9,170 bases of DNA, taken from positions 1 through 9,170 of the forward strand of contig DVNA01000037.1 of NCBI GenBank assembly GCA_018714665.1. The letters run 5' to 3'. The translations under genes were made by a program, and so were the position numbers. Shown in pieces: positions 1 through 6,569 of the stretch. The stretch's first letter is position 1, and each line of letters opens with the position of its first letter. This stretch comes from Candidatus Gallibacteroides avistercoris. Lineage in GTDB: Bacteria > Bacteroidota > Bacteroidia > Bacteroidales > CHK158-818. The notes beneath the pieces were generated by a model, which was given only the letters and a program-made list of their open reading frames with translations, was not told where the DNA came from and made no database searches.

Positions 1-494
1 AGCAGTACTTTTACCCCGTTTTCGTGTGCATACGTTGCTACATAAGCGATGGTCTGGTAAGGAATTTCCGCCTGCATGACCACGACCGAGGCTCCGTCAA
101 AAACGGCTTTGCATGTTTCCAAATAGTCGGAAGTAAGCTCTCCGTTGGCTCCGGGAGATACGGCTATGCAGTTCTCTGCATTATCAGATACATATATCAA
201 CGCTGTTCCGGTAGGATTTTTTTCGGATAGACGAATGTATTCGGTTGATATGCCGTTTGCTTTAAAATGGTCCGTCAATACCTCGGCAAAAAGATCGTTT
301 CCCAACGAAGTTACAAACGCTACCGTACCGCCCAACCGCGATGCAGCGACGGCTTGATTGGCCCCTTTCCCACCAAAGGCTTGCAAAAAACGGGCATTGC
401 CTACGGTCTCGCCCGGCTGAGGAAGATGGTGTACGCGAGCTACCATATCGATATTGGAGCTTCCTACCACCACAATTTTTCCTTGTTCCATCAT
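1..494 (-). CDS. rbsK: Ribokinase, N-terminal part (runs off the left edge)
   Basis: PfkB-family sugar kinase that phosphorylates ribose to ribose 5-phosphate with ATP in the cytoplasm. About 164 residues are present and the C-terminal half, including the ATP-site Asp-containing motif, lies outside the window. Visible ribokinase hallmarks are the N-terminal strand KIVVVGSSNID, the P-x-P-G-E-T segment, and the PfkB signature GGKGANQAVAASRLGG near residues 40-55. The TGTALIYV and SPGAN segments also match ribokinase order. Two ATG codons stand in tandem (494-492 and 491-489), so the start is uncertain by one residue. The gene lies beyond a strong terminator from the oxidoreductase upstream, so it should have its own promoter in 495-660. 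I saw only imperfect -7 matches there. It could be another PfkB kinase, but the match to ribokinase order is close. Confidence 0.9.
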   Translation of the reverse strand, partial: MMEQGKIVVVGSSNIDMVARVHHLPQPGETVGNARFLQAFGGKGANQAVAASRLGGTVAFVTSLGNDLFAEVLTDHFKANGISTEYIRLSEKNPTGTALIYVSDNAENCIAVSPGANGELTSDYLETCKAVFDGASVVVMQAEIPYQTIAYVATYAHENGVKVL

Positions 495-660
495 ATTTAT
501 TTTATATCAGAAATATCCAACTTTTGCTTCGGAGCAATAATCAACAAGCGTAAAAGATACGATTTCCCTATACAAAAGAACAGGCAAAAAAAGAGGATGT
601 GTGCATCATGGTCATTCTGTTCAGGGCTGTGTCTCCATGTTATTACCACCGTCTCCATAC

Positions 661-708
661 AAAAATAGAAAGATATTTTTAAAAACGTAAAAATATCTTT
701 CTATTTTT
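661..708 (-). terminator. Perfect 21-bp inverted repeat, intrinsic terminator
   Basis: The arms 661-681 and 688-708 are exact reverse complements of 21 bases, separated by a 6-base loop (682-687). The stem is AT-rich and flanked by A/T runs on both sides, so it can work in either direction. It begins about 20 bases past the stop of the oxidoreductase gene and separates that unit from the ribokinase gene. The rest of the interval (495-660 and 709-727) holds no gene that I can support. Confidence 0.85.
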
Positions 709-727
709 TTGATTTTCTATTATAAAT

Positions 728-1720
728 TTACAGCTTGTCGGCCGGGAAAATAACCCCCATCTGTCGGCGCGCTTCGTCCATCAACTCCATCACGGACAAA
801 GATACGGCATGGGTATTTATGGTATCTTCTACCCGACCGGCCTGAATTCCGTCGATAAATGCACTCAATTCATAATAGATATCGTCCGGATTGTAGGGGA
901 CAGATAACTCCTCTTGGCGTTTATCCCGGTAAATGATTCGTACCTTGTCGAAATTGTTGATGGCCTGAATCTGCATATTTCCCTCTTCGCCTTGAATCTC
1001 CGAAGGCAGGGTAGAATCGGATATTTTGGAAAACATCATCACCGCCTCCATATCCGGATAACGGGCGATGATGGATCCTTCGCCATCGACGCCTGTTTCC
1101 AGCAACACGCCGTTGGCCTGGATACGTTCGGGTTTACCGAACAGCGCCACCAAAGGATAGAGGCAATAGATACCGATGTCCATCAGCGAACCGTTGGAGA
1201 GTTCGCGTTTAAATGCATTTAAGACAATACCCTCCTTATACTTGTCGTAACGGGACGAATATTGGCAATATTGTGCAAAGTAACGACGTATCTTACCTAG
1301 TTTGTGCAGGTTGTGTTTCACCTGCAAATAGTTGGGATGTTGTGTTGTCCGGACAGCTTCCATGAGCATGAGCCGGTTACTCTTGGCGGCAGCAATCATC
1401 GACTCCACTTCCCGGGCGTTCGAGGCAAAAGCCTTTTCACACAAGACGTGTTTTCCTCGGTTCAGAAACAGCAGCGCCTGTTGGCAGTGCAAAGCATTGG
1501 GCGATGCGATATATACGGCATCGACCTGTGGATCGGAGGCCATCTCCTCCAAGTCGGTATAAACGTTGGGGATTCCGTACTTTGCAGCAAACTCTTCTCC
1601 TCGCTCCCGGGTGCGGGAATACATGGACACGGCCTTGAATCGGGATATATGCGAGGCTCCCCTGAAAAAGGTATCTACAATAAAATTCGAGCCAATGATG
1701 CCAAAATTCACGGTGTTCAT
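728..1720 (-). CDS. Gfo/Idh/MocA family NAD(P)-dependent oxidoreductase
   Basis: A 330-residue cytoplasmic oxidoreductase of the Gfo/Idh/MocA family, which oxidises or reduces sugars, inositols and related ring compounds; the substrate cannot be told from sequence. It has an N-terminal Rossmann fold with GIIGSN at residues 7-12. The family usually has GxxGxG, so the last glycine is Asn12 here. The SPNALH segment lies at 73-78. The CEK motif is at 94-96, with Lys96 as the usual catalytic lysine, and is followed by Ala instead of the common Pro. The substrate domain has GSLMDIGIY at 177-185 in the position of the family's G-x-x-x-D-x-G-x-Y motif. Length is normal. It starts 12 bases after the queF stop, so the two are probably co-transcribed. 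I know of no established role for this family in queuosine synthesis, so the linkage may only be transcriptional. Confidence 0.88.
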   Translation of the reverse strand: MNTVNFGIIGSNFIVDTFFRGASHISRFKAVSMYSRTRERGEEFAAKYGIPNVYTDLEEMASDPQVDAVYIASPNALHCQQALLFLNRGKHVLCEKAFASNAREVESMIAAAKSNRLMLMEAVRTTQHPNYLQVKHNLHKLGKIRRYFAQYCQYSSRYDKYKEGIVLNAFKRELSNGSLMDIGIYCLYPLVALFGKPERIQANGVLLETGVDGEGSIIARYPDMEAVMMFSKISDSTLPSEIQGEEGNMQIQAINNFDKVRIIYRDKRQEELSVPYNPDDIYYELSAFIDGIQAGRVEDTINTHAVSLSVMELMDEARRQMGVIFPADKL

Positions 1721-1732
1721 CGTCGTATATCT

Positions 1733-2188
1733 TTATTTGTGGTTTAACATCCTGTACCGGGCCATCTCCTCGTACTGAGTACCGGGCCGTCCGTAGTTAC
1801 AATATGGATAGATGCTGATGCCTCCGCGCGGGGTAAAAAATCCGGTTACCTCTATGTATTTGGGATCCATCAACCGAATCAAATCTTTCATAATGCGATT
1901 CACACACTCTTCGTGAAACGAACCGTGATTGCGAAAACTGAACAGATAGAGCTTCAAACTCTTGCTCTCCACCATCTTCACATCGGGGATGTAGTCGATT
2001 TGAATCGTGGCAAAATCGGGCTGTCCGGTTATCGGACACAAGCTGGTAAATTCCGGGCAGTTAAACCGTACCCAATAGTCCATCTCGGGATGTTTGTTGT
2101 CGAATACCTCCAAAACTTCCGGAGCATACTCTTTCTTGTATTCGGTTTTCTTGCCCAATAATGATAATTGAGATTCCAATGACGCCAT
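1733..2188 (-). CDS. queF: NADPH-dependent 7-cyano-7-deazaguanine reductase (QueF, short type)
   Basis: Reduces the nitrile of preQ0 to the aminomethyl group of preQ1 with two NADPH, the last step before insertion into tRNA by Tgt. At 151 residues it is the short unimodular type, as in Bacillus subtilis. Cys51 (in FTSLCPITGQPD) fits the nucleophile that forms the thioimide with preQ0, and Asp58 sits seven residues later as in the B. subtilis enzyme (Cys55/Asp62). The QueF motif ESKSLKLY is at 74-81 and FRNHGSFHEE at 85-94. All key residues are present, so it should be active. It lies in the same direction as queC but 138 bases after its stop, behind its own promoter. It would complete the preQ0-to-preQ1 part of the pathway next to the transporter and QueC. 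Confidence 0.95.
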   Translation of the reverse strand: MASLESQLSLLGKKTEYKKEYAPEVLEVFDNKHPEMDYWVRFNCPEFTSLCPITGQPDFATIQIDYIPDVKMVESKSLKLYLFSFRNHGSFHEECVNRIMKDLIRLMDPKYIEVTGFFTPRGGISIYPYCNYGRPGTQYEEMARYRMLNHK

Positions 2189-2216
2189 AAAAATTCTACA
2201 AATAAAGAAAACTTAG

Positions 2217-2239
2217 GGGCAGGAACTCCAATCTTGCCC
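2217..2239 (-). promoter_or_regulatory. Hairpin in the queF leader
   Basis: In the minus-strand RNA, GGGCA (2239-2235) pairs with TGCCC (2221-2217) around a 13-base loop, about 30 bases before the queF start. The motif GAGTTC occurs once in the loop and once just upstream of the stem. Downstream is a pyrimidine-rich stretch and then the start codon. It is not a terminator and I do not recognise a riboswitch in it. It may affect translation or stability, or may be incidental. Confidence 0.35.
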
Positions 2240-2272
2240 GAAAGAACTCTATTGAACAAATCCTATATGCTA

Positions 2273-2303
2273 CAAATATATAAAGTCAAAGACAAAAAGC
2301 CAA
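2273..2303 (-). promoter_or_regulatory. Promoter for queF and the oxidoreductase
   Basis: On the minus strand a TTG (2303-2301) is followed after 20 bases by TATATTTG (2280-2273), which fits the Bacteroidetes -7 consensus TAnnTTTG. Transcription would begin near 2266, giving a leader of roughly 80 bases. This means queF need not depend on the promoter in front of yhhQ. Confidence 0.65.
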
Positions 2304-2326
2304 CTCCTCGGACCATTTTACGGGCG

Positions 2327-3001
2327 TTATTCTAAGCCATCTCCCCTTTTTTGCCTCAGGTATTGGTCGAGGCCTCTTTTTCGTAACACACAAGCGGGAC
2401 AGGCTCCGCATCCGTCGCCGGGGATACCGTTATAGCAGGTAAGCGTTTGTGTGCGGACAATATCGAATACGCCCAACTCATCGGCTAATGCCCATGTTTG
2501 GGCCTTGTCTCTCCACATCAACGGGGTATGAATGACGAATTGTTCGTCCATGGCCAGGTTCAGGGTAACATTCAAGGAACGGATAAAGGAGTCGCGACAA
2601 TCGGGATAACCGCTGAAATCGGTTTGCGACACTCCCGTAACCAAATCGAAGATTCCCCGCTCCCGGGCAAACACCGCGGCAATACTGAGAAAAAAGAGGT
2701 TTCGTCCAGGAACAAAGGTATTCGGGTAACTCTCGGCGGGTTTCCGGGAATCCATCTCCACCGATTCATCGGTCAGGGAGTTGCGTCCGAGTGTACCAAT
2801 AAGGGGAACCTCCATCTCAAAAAATTCCACACCGGCACGGCGAGCTATGGCGTGAGCCATATCGACTTCGAGGATATGCTTTTGTCCGTAACGGAAACAG
2901 AGGGCTACCACCTCTTTAAACTGTTTCAACGCCCAGAACAGGCAGGTGGTGGAGTCCTGCCCTCCTGAAAAAACAACTACGGCCTTCTCTCTTGTTTCCA
3001 T
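2327..3001 (-). CDS. queC: 7-cyano-7-deazaguanine (preQ0) synthase QueC
   Basis: ATP-dependent enzyme that converts 7-carboxy-7-deazaguanine to preQ0 in the cytoplasm, common to queuosine and other 7-deazaguanine pathways. The 224 residues match the family length. The PP-loop that binds ATP is SGGQDSTT at 12-19. The FVPGRN motif is at 96-101 and a GVSQTDFSGYPDCR segment follows from 123. The C-terminal zinc site has four cysteines, Cys189, Cys198, Cys201 and Cys204, in the expected C-x8-C-G-x-C-x2-C spacing. Its ATG follows the yhhQ stop after one base, which points to one transcript and probably coupled translation. The upstream steps (QueD, QueE) are not in the window. Confidence 0.96.
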   Translation of the reverse strand: METREKAVVVFSGGQDSTTCLFWALKQFKEVVALCFRYGQKHILEVDMAHAIARRAGVEFFEMEVPLIGTLGRNSLTDESVEMDSRKPAESYPNTFVPGRNLFFLSIAAVFARERGIFDLVTGVSQTDFSGYPDCRDSFIRSLNVTLNLAMDEQFVIHTPLMWRDKAQTWALADELGVFDIVRTQTLTCYNGIPGDGCGACPACVLRKRGLDQYLRQKRGDGLE

Positions 3002-3002
3002 A

Positions 3003-3683
3003 TCAAATCTCTTTTATGCGTAACACGTTGTACGAGATGTTGTCATCGTACACATCGACTCCTTCCCGTTCTTTTACCTGTCGTACCACTTTTGTTGTCA
3101 ACGGCAAAATGATAATCTCGAACAGCGTTTTCAGGACTGTTTCGGTCAGAATAATCATGACAACCGCCTGCAAGGGAATGACAAACAGAAAGCCTACGGT
3201 GGTAAATATGAACGTGTCGGCCAGTTCGCCCACAATGGTCGAGGCGATGGCCCGCAATCCGAAATGTTTTCCGCGGTGCATAATCTTCATCTTGCTCATC
3301 ACATAGGCATTCAGGAACGATCCGCAGAGAAACGCCATCAGGCTTGCCAGCGCAATGCGGGGAGTCTGTGCCAACACCGAACTGTAAGCCTCCTGCATCT
3401 GCCAATAATCGGCTGGCGGCAATGCGATGGATATCTGGAACAGCAGGATGGCAAAGAAGTTTACGGCAAATGCCACCCAAATAATAAATCGGGCCTTTTT
3501 AAAGCCCCATACCTCGGCGATGCAGTCGTTAATAATGTAAGAAACCGGGAAAATAATAAGACCGGCCGTCGAGGGGAATCCCCAAATGTCGAACTGTTTA
3601 ACGGCCAAGATGTTTGACAAAACCAGGCATACGCTGAACAGTATGCCCATTACCATAAAGGAAACAGATAGTTGTTTTTGCAT
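3003..3683 (-). CDS. yhhQ: Queuosine precursor transporter (YhhQ family, former DUF165)
   Basis: Inner-membrane protein of 226 residues from the family whose Escherichia coli member imports preQ0 and preQ1. About six hydrophobic segments are visible (roughly 9-27, 41-57, 66-87, 109-128, 147-170 and 171-193). Typical motifs are PVSYIINDCIAEVWG at 46-60, with charged residues in the second segment, SFLNAYVMSKMK at 122-133 and STIVGELADTFIF at 148-160. It is the first gene of the yhhQ-queC unit, preceded by a clear promoter and a leader of nearly 90 bases holding a preQ1-I-like pseudoknot. Its start codon is only four bases after that pseudoknot, which is a good arrangement for translational control. 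The product may carry preQ0, preQ1 or queuine; sequence alone does not decide. Confidence 0.92.
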   Translation of the reverse strand: MQKQLSVSFMVMGILFSVCLVLSNILAVKQFDIWGFPSTAGLIIFPVSYIINDCIAEVWGFKKARFIIWVAFAVNFFAILLFQISIALPPADYWQMQEAYSSVLAQTPRIALASLMAFLCGSFLNAYVMSKMKIMHRGKHFGLRAIASTIVGELADTFIFTTVGFLFVIPLQAVVMIILTETVLKTLFEIIILPLTTKVVRQVKEREGVDVYDDNISYNVLRIKEI

Positions 3684-3687
3684 TTTT

Positions 3688-3717
3688 CTTGTTTTTTACG
3701 TGGTTTTCAAGCACACG
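3688..3717 (-). promoter_or_regulatory. Candidate preQ1-I-like riboswitch (H-type pseudoknot) before yhhQ
   Basis: Read on the minus strand, stem P1 pairs CGUG (3717-3714) with CACG (3702-3699). Inside its loop CUUG (3711-3708) pairs with CAAG (3691-3688) beyond the stem, making P2. The linkers are UG, AAAAC and UAAAAAA. This is the preQ1-I layout: short L1 starting with U, L2 ending in the C that would pair with preQ1 (3703), an A-rich L3, and a P2 C (3691) after an A. It resembles the short Thermoanaerobacter type, where the 3' strand also reads CAAG. The start codon of yhhQ follows P2 by four bases, so ligand binding would plausibly block initiation. P1 has only four base pairs and the G-rich canonical P1 is missing. 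The pairing is seen; the ligand is inferred. Confidence 0.55.
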
Positions 3718-3772
3718 GAGGATGTATCCTCTGGATGAAACATAAACAGGTATTACGAATATTTTCCGTAAC
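3718..3772 (-). promoter_or_regulatory. Two further hairpins in the yhhQ leader
   Basis: Before the pseudoknot the minus-strand leader can form GTTACG (3772-3767) with CGTAAT (3757-3752), right at the predicted 5' end. It can also form GAGGA (3731-3727) with TCCTC (3722-3718) around a four-base loop. The second stem ends directly where P1 of the pseudoknot begins, so the two could stack. No T-tract follows either hairpin, so they are not terminators. They may stabilise the 5' end or support the aptamer fold. Confidence 0.4.
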
Positions 3773-3777
3773 GCCTG

Positions 3778-3809
3778 CAAAAGTACAAATCTTTTGCAAT
3801 TATCGGCAA
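3778..3809 (-). promoter_or_regulatory. Promoter for yhhQ-queC
   Basis: TTG (3809-3807) and TACTTTTG (3785-3778) on the minus strand are 21 bases apart and fit the Bacteroidetes -33/-7 consensus. A C follows the -7 box, as is common. Transcription should start near 3771, giving a leader of about 88 bases. The promoter lies only about 20 bases past the stop of the SGNH gene, and I see no strong terminator between them, so some read-through is possible. Confidence 0.7.
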
Positions 3810-3829
3810 TTTCACACGCCGTTTTTTCA

Positions 3830-5578
3830 CTACTTTTCGTGTATTATCCTTTTTACGATTTTTCCGTACCCTTTTTCATTGGGATGCAATCCGTCGGAAA
3901 AACAGCTTTCATCGATCTTTCCGTCTTCTTTCAACAGAGGGCCTCCTACATCGGTAAGCGATAATCCCAAAGGAGCGATGGCCTCTGCTATGGCTCGGTT
4001 CAATCCGGCTATCCGGCTCTCCCTGTCGCGTCGGGGCAAAATTCCCAGCACCTTTATCCGTGCCTCGGGTTGACGTTGCTGTATAGCTTTCAACAGAAAA
4101 ACAATCCCCCGCACAATTTCCTCATCATCGTCACGGTCAAGGTTGTTTGTTCCTATCTTGACAACTATCTCCTGGGCCTGGAAACCATCCAGCTCTCCGT
4201 GGTAAACCCGCCACAGAAGATTCTCGATACGATCCCACCCATATCCGAGATTCCTGAATCCGGCCGGCTCCATATATTTCGCCCAACTCTTGGGGCCGTT
4301 CTGTGATTTGGCGATGGGAGTACCTCCCCAGTAATTGATAATGGAATTCCCCAGGATGACCCGCTTGGGCGGATCGGATTCATTTAAACGGAGTATCTCG
4401 TCGTGGCGTTTCTTCCACTCATACATCTGCGGCTCCCGACGCTGTGATACAGGACGGGTGGTTACCGTCTGACCGATCGGTTCATGCAATATCTCCCGAA
4501 TCTTTTTTTCGTAGGCTTCGGCCTGTACCATCATTCCCCAATCGGTCAGATGGACATAATCGACCCGGGCATCGGCAGGCATACCGATCTCATCAAAACT
4601 CAAATAATACAATCCTTCTATACCCTCCTCTTTCAGGAGTGAAAAGGCTTGGTGTCCGGCTTCGTTCACCCGGGTTTGTAATGTGTTATGTTCCGGATTA
4701 ATCCGGGCGTCGGTATATCCGGGATGTTCACAAATCAGTATTGGAATTTTCGGGCGTGTTTCTCGCAGCTGTCTGACGGCATCGGTCGTTAAACGGACCA
4801 CCTCTTCTTTATCGGTATAAATTAGATTTGGATAGCAATCCAATACATAGATACTGGCGTCGATCTCTTTTATAAAATCAAGGACCTCTTTTTCCAAACG
4901 TCCGCTTCCCGAAAATCCCAGGTTGATGACCGGGCGGTCTAAAAGCCGTTCCAGGATATTGGTCCATCCCATGGCGGGCCGCGAAGCACATCCCCCTTGT
5001 GCAATGGAGGTACCATACACGACAACCGGAGCTTCCCTGCGCCGGGGGATAAACTCGAACGATGCCTCTTCCGGCACACCGATCTCCATCCATTTGACGG
5101 TATTGTACAACGGCAAATAGAGCCGGTATTCATATCCTGCCTGATGATAGGCATCTTTGGTTATATGGTTGTATTGGTAAGTAATGGTATCACCAAAACG
5201 ATATTCTCCCGTCAGGTTCAACCACTCGCCCTCGCTGTTTATTGCGTACAAATCCACTCCGGAAACTCCGGTAGCCGGCATATGATCCATGGCAAACTGC
5301 GAGGATACTCCGTAACGAACGGTTATCTGTGGCGCATTGCTGTAAAAATGGATAGAAAGACCTGACGAATTGCGGGAAAGATTCCATACCTCAGGACGGA
5401 CCTTCCCTTTTGCCCGGTCGGGAAGACGGACAAACGTTTTTCCTATTTCATCCGGAAAGCCTTGGTTCTGAATTACTGAAATCGCCTCGTTTAGCGGATT
5501 GAACCATTTTGTCTGGGCAAAGAGAGGAGTAGTACAGACCCAAATCAAACAAAGGCAAGAAACAGAAAACCTATTCAT
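3830..5578 (-). CDS. Exported protein with two SGNH/GDSL hydrolase domains
   Basis: A 582-residue protein with a signal peptide (about 1-21, cut after LFA), so it acts in the periplasm or at the surface. Residues about 25-180 form a beta-rich N-terminal domain with the GVDLY motif at 107-111, typical of SGNH-esterase N-domains. The first SGNH domain (about 184-370) has Ser191 in GTSI, Gly221 in NLG, Asn251, and Asp340/His343. The second (about 405-582) has Ser412 in GNSI, Gly445 in NLG, Asn478 in GTN, and Asp562/His565 in SDGLHP. Both catalytic sets look complete. The family hydrolyses ester bonds such as acetyl groups on polysaccharides; the substrate is unknown here. The gene follows the esterase gene by three bases, so the two form an operon. 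It could be a carbohydrate acetylesterase, but no polysaccharide-utilisation transporter genes lie nearby. Confidence 0.88.
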   Translation of the reverse strand: MNRFSVSCLCLIWVCTTPLFAQTKWFNPLNEAISVIQNQGFPDEIGKTFVRLPDRAKGKVRPEVWNLSRNSSGLSIHFYSNAPQITVRYGVSSQFAMDHMPATGVSGVDLYAINSEGEWLNLTGEYRFGDTITYQYNHITKDAYHQAGYEYRLYLPLYNTVKWMEIGVPEEASFEFIPRRREAPVVVYGTSIAQGGCASRPAMGWTNILERLLDRPVINLGFSGSGRLEKEVLDFIKEIDASIYVLDCYPNLIYTDKEEVVRLTTDAVRQLRETRPKIPILICEHPGYTDARINPEHNTLQTRVNEAGHQAFSLLKEEGIEGLYYLSFDEIGMPADARVDYVHLTDWGMMVQAEAYEKKIREILHEPIGQTVTTRPVSQRREPQMYEWKKRHDEILRLNESDPPKRVILGNSIINYWGGTPIAKSQNGPKSWAKYMEPAGFRNLGYGWDRIENLLWRVYHGELDGFQAQEIVVKIGTNNLDRDDDEEIVRGIVFLLKAIQQRQPEARIKVLGILPRRDRESRIAGLNRAIAEAIAPLGLSLTDVGGPLLKEDGKIDESCFSDGLHPNEKGYGKIVKRIIHEK

Positions 5579-5581
5579 ATA

Positions 5582-6412
5582 TTAATTTTTGGGTAATGTC
5601 TTGTCAAAAAACTTCCGGAAAAACATCACCTGTGCATCGATGGCATTATTCCAATATTTTGAGTTGTGCTCGCCCGGACGGATAATAAATTCATGGTTGA
5701 TACCGCGTTGCAGCAATTTTTCATGGACATTCTTATTCACCTCATAGAAGAAATCCTTGAATCCGCAATCGATAATAATGGCAATCTCATTGTTGTGCAG
5801 TTTTTCCAACGCATTGATAACGGTATGACGGTCCCATCGTTCCTGGTTCTGAGCGTATTCTCCCAACTGTTTTTTCATGTCCCAGTTATCCGGGAAAGGA
5901 CGGATGTCCAATCCTCCGCTCATGGAACCTCCGGCACCGAACACATCGGAGTGTCTTATAGAGAGCCATAGGCCTCCATGTCCACCCATACTCAACCCGG
6001 TAATGGCACGACCGGAAGGCGAAGCGATGGTCCGGTAATTGGTATCTACATAGGCTACCAATTCTTTTGACACAAATGTCTCGAAACGACATTCCGGATT
6101 CACCGGACTATCCCAATACCAACTGTTTTCTCCGTCAGGACAAACAAAAATTACATTTTGTTCATTGGCTATTTGCAACAGATTCGGTTTGATACCTATC
6201 CACGTTTTGGCATCCCCTCCATAACCATGTAGCAGGTAGATTACCGGAAACTTCTCATTCAAATTATAATAGTAGGCATCGGGTATCACGACAACGGTTT
6301 GGATATTTTTATTCATTGACTCGCTTCGTACTCCGATAGTATCGACACTCTGGGCCTGAATTTGCCAACAACAAAACAGTGTAAGGAAAAATAGGGAAAA
6401 AAATTTTTTCAT
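5582..6412 (-). CDS. Exported esterase D/feruloyl-esterase-like hydrolase
   Basis: An alpha/beta hydrolase of 276 residues of the putative-esterase family that includes FrmB, antigen 85 and feruloyl esterases attached to xylanases. The signal peptide covers about 1-20 (ends QIQA), so it is exported. The oxyanion-hole motif LLHGYGGD is at 60-67 and the nucleophile elbow GLSMGG has Ser141. His249 in GEHNSKYW is the likely catalytic histidine, and Asp215 or Asp220 in IIIDCGFKD the acid. It is the first gene of a two-gene operon with the double SGNH protein. Together they suggest removal of ester-linked groups, perhaps from plant or host glycans, which is inference. I found no perfect consensus promoter upstream; the 120 bases before the start are very AT-rich. 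Confidence 0.9.
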   Translation of the reverse strand: MKKFFSLFFLTLFCCWQIQAQSVDTIGVRSESMNKNIQTVVVIPDAYYYNLNEKFPVIYLLHGYGGDAKTWIGIKPNLLQIANEQNVIFVCPDGENSWYWDSPVNPECRFETFVSKELVAYVDTNYRTIASPSGRAITGLSMGGHGGLWLSIRHSDVFGAGGSMSGGLDIRPFPDNWDMKKQLGEYAQNQERWDRHTVINALEKLHNNEIAIIIDCGFKDFFYEVNKNVHEKLLQRGINHEFIIRPGEHNSKYWNNAIDAQVMFFRKFFDKTLPKN

Positions 6413-6531
6413 TTCTATCAGGATTTAAAGGTATGTTATTTACAAAATTGTTTTTCTTTTCTTATATTGTTAACAAAATAAGTGGTTATAGTAAAAATAT
6501 AGTTAAAACAAAGTTCTTTTTTAAGAAATAA

Positions 6532-6563
6532 TTTGTCTGAATGATATAACCTTCTTACATTTG
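6532..6563 (+). promoter_or_regulatory. Plus-strand promoter with no coding gene after it
   Basis: TTTG (6532-6535) and TACATTTG (6556-6563) are 20 bases apart on the plus strand, an exact fit to the Bacteroidetes -33/-7 consensus, with T following the -7 box. Transcription would start near 6570 and run toward the terminator at 6610-6634. It points away from the esterase operon and toward the 3' end of the convergent DUF3843-like gene. Confidence 0.65.
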
Positions 6564-6569
6564 TACTGT

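Noticed and set aside
267..668. Plus-strand open frame of 133 codons reaching into the gap before the ribokinase gene
   Set aside because: Half of it is antisense to ribokinase, the rest is AT-rich intergenic sequence, and no promoter or domain supports it.
1304..1747. Open frame of 147 codons on the plus strand
   Set aside because: It is antisense to the oxidoreductase gene and has low-complexity, non-protein-like composition.
2217..2239. queF leader hairpin as a second preQ1 riboswitch
   Set aside because: Loop UUGG could pair with CUAA right after the stem, but there would be no linker to span P1, so the H-type pseudoknot is not sterically plausible.
2498..2968. Open frame of 156 codons on the plus strand
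   Set aside because: It lies entirely antisense inside queC, whose motifs are complete; it has no promoter and no recognisable domain.
3810..3833. Terminator after the SGNH gene
   Set aside because: Only a four-base CGGC/GCCG stem without a T-tract is present, so no terminator is called between it and the yhhQ promoter.
6413..6531. Consensus promoter for the esterase operon
   Set aside because: Only near-matches such as TATTTTG without a correctly spaced -33 box were seen in this AT-rich stretch; too weak to list.
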